NCBI GenBank assembly: GCA_031382215.1 | Contig: JANMYQ010000348.1 | Span: forward strand, 1-20,432 | Length of the DNA stretch: 20,432 bases | From: LGRD01 sp031382215 | Lineage (GTDB): Bacteria > Pseudomonadota > Gammaproteobacteria > Burkholderiales > Burkholderiaceae_C | Direction of reading: 5' to 3' | Shown here: in pieces, positions 15,220 through 20,432 of the stretch | How positions within the stretch are numbered: the stretch's first letter is position 1 | Layout: every line of letters begins with the position of its first letter | Notes under the pieces: model-generated | Databases searched by the model: none | What the model was told of the DNA's origin: nothing | The model's input: only the letters and a program-made list of their open reading frames with translations | Program-made: the position numbers and the translations under genes

Positions 15220-15391
15220 CTCCCTCTCCCTCTGGGAGAGGGTTGGGGGCGAGGCGCGGCTCTCGAGGCGCATGCGCCGAGCCCGCCGAGCGGCAGCGGC
15301 TGCAAGCCGCTGCGCGCACTGCAAGTGAGGACGGAAACTGTGCCACCGCGCGGCCCCTGACCCCAGCCCTCTCCCCAGAGGGGCGAGGGAG
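15220..15391. repeat. 172-bp palindromic intergenic element (MITE/REP-like)
   Basis: The gap between ETF-QO and the crotonase gene is almost filled by one element with related inverted ends. The left end (15220-~15260) and the right end (~15350-15391, read on the other strand) share the pattern CTCCCTC-CCCTCT-GGGAGAGGG-TGGGG with few differences. Each arm is itself a hairpin: the left is perfect, CCCTCTCCC (15222-15230) with GGGAGAGGG (15234-15242). Inside lie a 12-bp palindrome GGCGCATGCGCC (15267-15278) and a perfect 9-bp stem GCAGCGGCT/AGCCGCTGC (15293-15301 with 15305-15313). Similar pyrimidine/purine-rich palindromes occur in many GC-rich proteobacterial genomes. No transposase is encoded, and the hairpins may also end transcription from both sides. 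Confidence 0.75.
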
Positions 15392-15395
15392 CAAA

Positions 15396-16202
15396 TCACC
15401 AGCGCGGCGCGCGCTTCTCGATAAACGCCTGCACCCCCTCCAGCGCTGCCTCGTCCATCATGTTGCAGGCCATCGTTTGCCCCGCGTCGTCGTACGCAGC
15501 AGCGATGCCCTTCTCGAGCTGCCGGTAGAACATGGCCTTGCCCATCGCCACCGCCACGCGCGGTTTGGCGACGATGCTGGCGACGAGCCGCTCGACCTCG
15601 GCGTCGAGCAACTCCGGCGCCGCCACGCGGTTCACCAGCCCTTTGGCCATCGCCTCGTCGGCACTGATGAAGTCGCCCGTCACCAGCATCTCGAACGCCG
15701 CCTTGCGGCTCAGGTTGCGTGACAGCGCGACGCTCGGTGTCGAGCAGAACAGCCCGTAGTTGACGCCGCTGACTGCAAATCGCGCCGCGTTCGACGCCAC
15801 CGCCAGGTCGCACATCGCCACAAGTTGGCAACCGGCGGCGGTGGCGATGCCGTGCACCTTGGCGATCACCGGCACCGACAGTTGCTGCACCGCCAGCATC
15901 ACGCTCGTGCACTGCGCGAACAGGCGCTGGTAGTACGGCAGCGACGGTTCGGCGCGCATCTCCTTCAGGTCGTGGCCGGCGCAGAAGGCCTTGCCGGCGG
16001 CAGCGAGCACGACGGCGCGCGCGCCTTCGTCGCGGGCCACCGCGGCGAGTGCGTCGTGCAGAGCTGCGAGCAAGGCCTCGGACAGCGCATTGAACGCCTG
16101 CGGGCGGTTCAACGTGAGCGTGAACACGCCGCGAGCGTCGCGCTGCGACAGCACCAGGGGATCGTTCGGGTTCGAGGTGGGCTTGCTGGTGGGGTCGCTC
16201 AT
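15396..16202 (-). CDS. Crotonase-fold protein, ECHDC3-like, lacking both canonical catalytic glutamates
   Basis: The 268-residue enoyl-CoA hydratase/isomerase-superfamily protein has the CoA-binding and oxyanion-hole segment AFCAGHDLKEM (72-82) and HGIATAAGCQLVAMCD (117-132). The position of the first hydratase glutamate (GGGCE in classical enzymes) is Gln126, and the second (QPEI) is Gly146. The pattern ATAAGCQLVA plus GVNYGLFCSTP is that of the ECHDC3 branch, also found in animals, whose reaction is not established. It is therefore unlikely to be a standard enoyl-CoA hydratase. I chose the ATG at 16202, because the GGAG upstream is 8 bases away. An ATG at 16208 overlaps the acyl-CoA synthetase stop (TGATG) and is also possible. 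Either way it is tightly coupled to that gene. Confidence 0.92.
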   Translation of the reverse strand: MSDPTSKPTSNPNDPLVLSQRDARGVFTLTLNRPQAFNALSEALLAALHDALAAVARDEGARAVVLAAAGKAFCAGHDLKEMRAEPSLPYYQRLFAQCTSVMLAVQQLSVPVIAKVHGIATAAGCQLVAMCDLAVASNAARFAVSGVNYGLFCSTPSVALSRNLSRKAAFEMLVTGDFISADEAMAKGLVNRVAAPELLDAEVERLVASIVAKPRVAVAMGKAMFYRQLEKGIAAAYDDAGQTMACNMMDEAALEGVQAFIEKRAPRW

Positions 16203-16207
16203 CGTCA

Positions 16208-17857
16208 TCACTCCATCGCGCCGCGCGACTTCGCCCGCTCGCGCAGCGAAAACTTCTGGATCTTGCCGGTAGAGGTTTTCGGGATCGCCTCGAAGCGGAT
16301 CTCGCGCGGCACCTTGTAGCCGGCCAGCAGGCCCTTGCAATGCGCCACCAGCTCGGCAGCCGTCACCGTCGCGTCGGGCTTCAGTTCGATGAAGGCCAGC
16401 GGCGTTTCGCCCCACTTCGGGTCGGGCCGCGCGACCACGGCGCAGGCCATCACCGCGGGGTGGCGGTACAGCGCGTCTTCGACCTCGATCGAGCTGATGT
16501 TCTCGCCGCCGGAGATGATGATGTCCTTGCTGCGGTCCTTGATCTTGACGTAGCGGTCCGCCTCCATCACCGCCAGGTCGCCGGTGTGGAACCAGCCGCC
16601 CTCGAAGGACTTGGCGGTCGCCACTGGGTTCTTCAGGTAACCCTTCATCACGATGTTGCCGCGGAACATGATCTCGCCCATGGTCTCGCCGTCGGCAGGT
16701 GTGAGCGCCATGTCTTCCGCGCCCAGCACCGTCATGCCTTCCTGCAGCGGATAGCGCACACCCTGGCGGCCGTTCAGCCGGGTCTGGTCCGACAGGCTTT
16801 CGCCCGCCCAACTGGCGCGCTTGACGGCCACTGCTGCCGGGCCGTAGACCTCGGTCAGCCCGTACACGTGCGTGATGTCGAAGCCGAGCTTGGCCATGCC
16901 CTCGATCATCGCGGCCGGCGGTGCTGCGCCCGCCACCATGCCGCGCACCTGCTGCGTGATGCCGTCACGCAGCGAAGCGGGCGCCGCGATCAGCAGGTTG
17001 TGCACGATCGGCGCGGCGCAGTAGTGATCGACTTGGTGCTCGCGCATCGCATCGAGGATCGCCTGCGCCTCGACTTTGCGCAGGCACACGTGCGTGCCGC
17101 CCAGCATCGCCACCGTCCACGGAAAGCACCAGCCGTTGCAGTGGAACATCGGCAAGGTCCACAGGTAGCGCGGGAAGTTCGGCATCGTCCAGGTCGCGGC
17201 GTTGCACACCGCGTTCAGGTACGCGCCGCGGTGGTGCGTGACCACGCCCTTGGGGTCGCCGGTGGTGCCGCTGGTGTAACTCACGGCGATCGCGTCCCAC
17301 TCGTCCTGCGGGCCCTGCAACACCGCCACGGGCGCGTGCGCGGCCAGCCAACTTTCGTATTCGTGCACGCCCAGTCGATCGCCGGGGCCGGAGTGTTCGC
17401 TGTCGCACACGTCGATCACCACCACGCTGCGGCCGTGCTCCTGCTTCAACAGCCGCAAAGCATGCGCCATCGTCGGCGCGAACTCGCGGTCTGTGATGAG
17501 CACCTTGGCCTCGCAGTGGTTCATCTGCCAGGCCAGCAAGGGCGCGTCGAGCCGGGTGTTGAGCGTGTTCAACACCGCGCCGAGGGCCGGCACGGCGTAG
17601 TGCACCTCGACCATCTCGGGCGTGTTGGGCAGCATGGCGCTGACGGTGTCGCCGCGGCCGACGCCGAGCGCGGCCAGCGCAGAGGCCAGGCGGGCGGAAC
17701 GCTCGCGGCATTGCGCCCAGGTGTAGCGGCGCCTGCCGTGGACCACGGCCTCGAGATCGCCGAACACCTCGGCGCTGCGCTCGACAAAACTCACCGGCGA
17801 CAGCGGGACGAAGTTGGCGGCGTTCTTGTCGAGACCCTGGTCGTAGATGCTGCTCAT
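16208..17857 (-). CDS. AMP-dependent acyl-CoA synthetase (medium-chain/DmdB-like)
   Basis: This 549-residue ANL-superfamily ligase activates a carboxylic acid to acyl-AMP and then acyl-CoA. The P-loop motif YTSGTTGDPKG is at 194-204. VYGLTEVYGP, GGWFHTGDLAVM and DRSKDIIISGGENISS follow, and PKTSTGKIQK carries the adenylation lysine at about 532. LPMFHCNGWCFPW and the start MSSIYDQGLDKNAANFVPLSP place it near the short/medium-chain and methylmercaptopropionate (DmdB-type) ligases and plant acyl-activating enzymes. The exact substrate is not readable. The ATG at 17857 has a GAGGGG box 6 bases upstream. The gene is 32 bases after metY and overlaps or abuts the crotonase start, so it belongs to a minus-strand run from the CoA-binding gene. 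Confidence 0.93.
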   Translation of the reverse strand: MSSIYDQGLDKNAANFVPLSPVSFVERSAEVFGDLEAVVHGRRRYTWAQCRERSARLASALAALGVGRGDTVSAMLPNTPEMVEVHYAVPALGAVLNTLNTRLDAPLLAWQMNHCEAKVLITDREFAPTMAHALRLLKQEHGRSVVVIDVCDSEHSGPGDRLGVHEYESWLAAHAPVAVLQGPQDEWDAIAVSYTSGTTGDPKGVVTHHRGAYLNAVCNAATWTMPNFPRYLWTLPMFHCNGWCFPWTVAMLGGTHVCLRKVEAQAILDAMREHQVDHYCAAPIVHNLLIAAPASLRDGITQQVRGMVAGAAPPAAMIEGMAKLGFDITHVYGLTEVYGPAAVAVKRASWAGESLSDQTRLNGRQGVRYPLQEGMTVLGAEDMALTPADGETMGEIMFRGNIVMKGYLKNPVATAKSFEGGWFHTGDLAVMEADRYVKIKDRSKDIIISGGENISSIEVEDALYRHPAVMACAVVARPDPKWGETPLAFIELKPDATVTAAELVAHCKGLLAGYKVPREIRFEAIPKTSTGKIQKFSLRERAKSRGAME

Positions 17858-17889
17858 GCTTGTCCCCTCTTCTGCTTGGCCTGCTCGGC

Positions 17890-19203
17890 CTACTCGTTCG
17901 ATAGTGCCAGCGCCTGGTCGATGTCCCACAAGATGTCGTCGATGTGCTCGATGCCCACCGAGATGCGCACCATGTCGGGCCGCACGCCGGCGGCAAGTTG
18001 TTGCGCGTCGTCGAGCTGGCGGTGGGTGGTGGACGCCGGGTGGATGATGAGTGTGCGCGTGTCGCCGATGTTGGCCAGGTGGCTCATGAAGCGTGCGGCT
18101 TCGATGAACTTCACGCCGGCTGGCAAGCCACCCTTCACGCCAAAGGCCAGCAAGCCGGAGCCGCCAGGGGCGCCATCCACCGCTCGCATCTGCTTGGCCA
18201 GCAACGCATGCTGCGGGTGGTCCGGCAGGCCGGGGTAGTTGACCCAGCTCACCCGCGGATGCGCGCGCAGGAACTCGGCCACGCGCCGCGCGTTGCTGCA
18301 ATGCCGCTCCATGCGCACGTGCAGCGTTTCGACCCCCTGCAGGATCTGCCACGCGCTCATGGGCGACAGCGCAGCGCCGTAGACGCGCAAGGTCTCCATG
18401 CGCGCACGCATCGTGAAGCCGAAGTCGCCGAAGGTCTCGAAGAACTTCACGCCGTGGTAACCGGGCGACGGCTCGGTCATGCCGGGGAACTTGCCGTTGT
18501 CCCATGGGAACTTTCCGCTTTCGACCATCACGCCGCCGAGCGTGGTGCCGTGCCCGGCCAGGTACTTGGTGGCCGAGTGCACCACGATGTCGGCACCGAA
18601 ACGGATCGGGTTGCAGAGAAACGGCGACGGCACGGTGTTGTCGACGATCAGCGGTACGCCATGCGCATGCGCCACTGCGGCCACCGCTTCGATGTCGAGC
18701 AGGTGCAGGCTCGGGTTGCCCAGGCTTTCGGCGAACACGGCACGTGTGTTAGGGCGCATCGCGGCGGCAAAGGCGTCCGCGCCCATTGCTGTTGACGCGG
18801 CATCGACGAACGTCGTCTCGACGCCGAGCTTCTTCAGGTTGACTGCCAACATGCTCACCGAGCCGCCGTACAGCGCACCGGCCGCGACCACGTGGTCGCC
18901 CTGCTGCAGCAGGGTCATCAGCGCCATCGCCTCCGACGCCATGCCGCTGGCCGAGGCGAGCGCGGCGCGGCCACCTTCGAGCGCGGCGACCCGTTCTTCC
19001 AGCGCGGCGACCGTCGGGTTCGACAGCCGCGAGTAGACATTGCCGAAGGTCTGCAGGTTGAACAGGCTGGCCGCGTGGTCGGCGCTGTCGAACACGAAAC
19101 TCGTGGTCTGGTAGATCGGCAGGGCGCGCGCGCCGGTGGCAGCGTCAGGAATCTGGCCGGCGTGGATCGCCAGGGTCTCGGGTTGGAACGCGTGATCGCT
19201 CAT
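17890..19203 (-). CDS. metY: O-acetylhomoserine aminocarboxypropyltransferase (sulfhydrylase)
   Basis: MetY is a PLP enzyme that makes homocysteine from O-acetylhomoserine and sulfide, or methionine directly when methanethiol is the thiol. The 437-residue length and the internal insert (VESGKFPWDNGKFP) are typical of MetY and absent from shorter MetB/MetZ enzymes. YSRLSNPT (57-64) contacts the cofactor phosphate of the neighbouring subunit. Asp188 in VDNT pairs with the PLP ring nitrogen, and Lys213 in SATKYLAGHGTTLGG forms the Schiff base. The C-terminal TLIIHPASTTHRQL and VRISVGIEHIDDI are conserved. The ATG at 19203 is 7 bases after the stop of the CoA-binding gene. No SAM-type riboswitch is visible in front of it. 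Confidence 0.96.
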   Translation of the reverse strand: MSDHAFQPETLAIHAGQIPDAATGARALPIYQTTSFVFDSADHAASLFNLQTFGNVYSRLSNPTVAALEERVAALEGGRAALASASGMASEAMALMTLLQQGDHVVAAGALYGGSVSMLAVNLKKLGVETTFVDAASTAMGADAFAAAMRPNTRAVFAESLGNPSLHLLDIEAVAAVAHAHGVPLIVDNTVPSPFLCNPIRFGADIVVHSATKYLAGHGTTLGGVMVESGKFPWDNGKFPGMTEPSPGYHGVKFFETFGDFGFTMRARMETLRVYGAALSPMSAWQILQGVETLHVRMERHCSNARRVAEFLRAHPRVSWVNYPGLPDHPQHALLAKQMRAVDGAPGGSGLLAFGVKGGLPAGVKFIEAARFMSHLANIGDTRTLIIHPASTTHRQLDDAQQLAAGVRPDMVRISVGIEHIDDILWDIDQALALSNE

Positions 19204-19210
19204 TCTTGAT

Positions 19211-19672
19211 TCACCCTGCGCGCCGCGCCGAGATCACGCCGGTGTTGACGCCGGCCCAATGCAAGCCGCCGAACAGGCGTGCGTGTTCGATCTTGACGCA
19301 GCGGTTCATCACCGAGTCCATGCCGGCCTGCTGCACCAGCCGGTCTGCCTCGAGGTTCACCACGCCAATCTGCTGCCACAGGCAACGTGCGCCGATCTGC
19401 ACGGACTGCTGCGCGATCGGCAACACGTCGTCGGTTCGGCGGAACACGTCGACCAGGTCAATCGGGTCCGGAATGTCGGTCAGGCTCGCGTAGCAGCGTT
19501 CGCCCAGCACCTCGGTGTAGCGCGGGTTCACCGGCACGATGCGGTAACCGTGCTGCTGCATGTACTTGGCCGCGAAGTAGCTCGGCCGATGCCACTCGTT
19601 CGACAAGCCCACCACCGCGATCGTGCGGCAGGTGCGCAGAATGCGGCGCAGGTTGGAAATGTCGTCGGGCAT
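19211..19672 (-). CDS. CoA-binding domain protein (YccU-like)
   Basis: This 153-residue single-domain protein has a Rossmann-type CoA-binding fold like that of succinyl-CoA synthetase alpha. The core is TIAVVGLSNEWHRPSYFAAKYMQQHGYRIVPVNPRY, then CYASLTDIPDPIDLVDVFRR and the conserved closing VMNRCVKIEHARL. There is no ligase domain, so it probably binds CoA or a related cofactor with a regulatory or unknown role. I chose the ATG at 19672 because MPDDISNLRRIL is the usual family start. A GTG at 19726 would add 18 unconserved residues across a hairpin region. It leads the run with metY, acyl-CoA synthetase and crotonase. Association with metY is, as I recall, common in Burkholderiales. Confidence 0.88.
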   Translation of the reverse strand: MPDDISNLRRILRTCRTIAVVGLSNEWHRPSYFAAKYMQQHGYRIVPVNPRYTEVLGERCYASLTDIPDPIDLVDVFRRTDDVLPIAQQSVQIGARCLWQQIGVVNLEADRLVQQAGMDSVMNRCVKIEHARLFGGLHWAGVNTGVISARRAG

Positions 19673-19708
19673 GGGGCGAGGCAAAGTGTTTTCGGCACGA
19701 TACCCGAT

Positions 19709-19752
19709 GCCCGCACGCGAGGGCACGCGGGCAACCCTCGCGGATTGCCCGC
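19709..19752 (-). promoter_or_regulatory. Array of competing hairpins after aceA
   Basis: In the 91-base gap downstream of aceA the transcript contains five complementary segments in order: GCGGGCAA (19752-19745), CGCGAGGG (19742-19735), TTGCCCGC (19734-19727), CCCTCGCG (19723-19716) and GCGGGC (19714-19709). Segments 1-3 and 2-4 pair perfectly over 8 bp and 3-5 over 6 bp. Pairing 3 with 1 excludes 3 with 5, and 1-3 with 2-4 would make a pseudoknot. It may be the aceA terminator or an attenuator-like switch before the CoA-binding gene. No T-tract follows. Confidence 0.45.
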
Positions 19753-19763
19753 CAAGCCGGCGT

Positions 19764-20432
19764 TCAGGCGTGCCGTTTGTCGAAGAACTGCTCGTCCTCG
19801 GTCGAGCCCTTCAGCGCCGCGGTCGAAGCATCACGCTCGATCGTGGTGGTCACCGCATCGAAGTACCCGGTGCCCACTTCGCGCTGGTGCTTCACCGCGG
19901 TGAAGCCGCGCTCGGCCGCTGCGAACTCGGCTTCCTGCAACTCGACGAACGCGCTCATGTTGTTGCGCGCGTAACCGTGGGCCAGGTTGAACATGCTGTA
20001 GTTCAGGCTGTGGAAGCCGGCCAAGGTGATGAACTGGAACTTGTAGCCCATCGCACCGAGCTCGCGCTGGAACTTGGCGATCGTCGCGTCGTCGAGGTTC
20101 TTCTTCCAGTTGAAGCTGGGGCTGCAGTTGTAGGCCAGCAGCTTGCCGGGGAACTTCTTGTGGATCGCGTCGGCGAACTGCTTGGCGTAGGCCAGGTCGG
20201 GCTTGCCGGTTTCGCACCACACCATGTCGGCCACTTCGCTATAGGCCAGGCCGCGCGAGATGGCCTGGTCCAGACCGGGCTTGCTGCGGTAGAAGCCTTC
20301 GACCGTGCGCTCGCCGGTCATGAAGGGTTGGTCGATCGGGTCGACGTCGCTGGTCACGAGGTCGGCCGCTTCGGCGTCGGTGCGGGCGATCACGAGCGTG
20401 GGCGTGCCCATCACGTCGGCGGCCAGACGCGC
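19764..20432 (-). CDS. aceA: Isocitrate lyase, C-terminal part (5' truncated by window edge)
   Basis: Isocitrate lyase splits isocitrate into succinate and glyoxylate, the first step of the glyoxylate shunt, needed for growth on acetate and fatty acids. The frame is open to the window edge at 20432; the apparent start near 20414 is internal. About 222 residues are visible: TPTLVIARTDAEAA, the active-site segment LLAYNCSPSFNWKK, then KFQFITLAGFHSLNYSMFNLAHGYA and a C-terminal stretch with QREVGTGYFDAV. The catalytic KKCGH loop lies in the missing N-terminal part. The call is firm. Its position next to acyl-CoA genes fits growth on acetyl-CoA-yielding carbon sources. Confidence 0.96.
   Translation of the reverse strand, partial: ARLAADVMGTPTLVIARTDAEAADLVTSDVDPIDQPFMTGERTVEGFYRSKPGLDQAISRGLAYSEVADMVWCETGKPDLAYAKQFADAIHKKFPGKLLAYNCSPSFNWKKNLDDATIAKFQRELGAMGYKFQFITLAGFHSLNYSMFNLAHGYARNNMSAFVELQEAEFAAAERGFTAVKHQREVGTGYFDAVTTTIERDASTAALKGSTEDEQFFDKRHA

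Noticed and set aside
12190..15360. Very long plus-strand open frame of 1056 codons across the OYE and ETF-QO genes
   Set aside because: It runs in a different frame through two genes with clear family motifs. Its translation is Arg/Ala/Pro-rich with no recognisable domain, as expected from third-position GC bias.
16209..16811. Upstream extension of the crotonase frame into the acyl-CoA synthetase
   Set aside because: The added residues are an out-of-frame reading of the synthetase. The protein family starts at the ATG near 16202.
16340..18238. Long plus-strand open frame (632 codons) antisense to the acyl-CoA synthetase
   Set aside because: It is His/Arg/Val-rich without any motif, and opposite a gene with all ANL-ligase motifs. 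It is a GC-rich antisense artefact.
17858..18505. Upstream extension of the acyl-CoA synthetase frame into metY
   Set aside because: The added residues are an out-of-frame reading of metY. The ATG at 17857 has a strong ribosome-binding site and the family N-terminus.
19113..19300. SAM or cobalamin riboswitch in front of metY
   Set aside because: Only 7 bases separate metY from the upstream coding region, so there is no space for a riboswitch.

Overview
The window is GC-rich, tightly packed chromosomal DNA that looks like a betaproteobacterium of the order Burkholderiales, probably of the Rubrivivax/Leptothrix/Rhizobacter type. That placement is inferred from protein style (the EF-P C-terminus, the long-form ETF-QO N-terminus, RpiA and class 2 PyrD), from codon bias and from an intergenic palindrome type. 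I see 18 protein-coding genes, two of them cut by the window edges. I see no tRNA, rRNA, CRISPR array, insertion sequence or phage gene.

Layout. (1) 1-3308, plus strand: the end of efp with a strong terminator, then a DUF3445 haem-type N-demethylase homologue overlapping mnmC (tRNA wobble-uridine modification). (2) 3313-5554, minus strand: rpiA, a small lysine-rich protein and an alpha/beta hydrolase. (3) 5605-6642, plus strand: pyrD, divergent from rpiA. (4) 6655-9144, minus strand: scoA-scoB (3-oxoacid CoA-transferase) followed by a VanA-type Rieske oxygenase. (5) 9234-10204, plus strand: a PaaI-type thioesterase coupled to a PAS-LuxR regulator. Regions 4 and 5 diverge from a short region holding an 8-bp inverted repeat that looks like an operator. 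(6) 10218-12112, minus strand: an SDR dehydrogenase, a YceH (DUF480) protein and a second hotdog thioesterase. (7) 12329-15217, plus strand: a YqjM-type old yellow enzyme, then ETF-ubiquinone oxidoreductase, followed by a 172-bp MITE-like palindromic element. (8) 15396-20432, minus strand: the C-terminal part of isocitrate lyase, an array of competing hairpins, a CoA-binding protein, metY, an acyl-CoA synthetase and a crotonase of the ECHDC3 type that lacks both canonical catalytic glutamates.

The central theme from about 7 kb onward is acyl-CoA turnover: activation (acyl-CoA synthetase), CoA transfer (ScoAB), CoA release (two hotdog thioesterases), redox steps (SDR, OYE), electron transfer to ubiquinone (ETF-QO) and the glyoxylate shunt (AceA). 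The rest is housekeeping. I found no clear defence or mobile system. The observations most worth checking are the operator dyad with the PAS-LuxR gene, the orphan Rieske gene behind scoAB, the glutamate-less crotonase coupled to an acyl-CoA synthetase behind metY, the competing hairpins after aceA, and the DUF3445-mnmC overlap.
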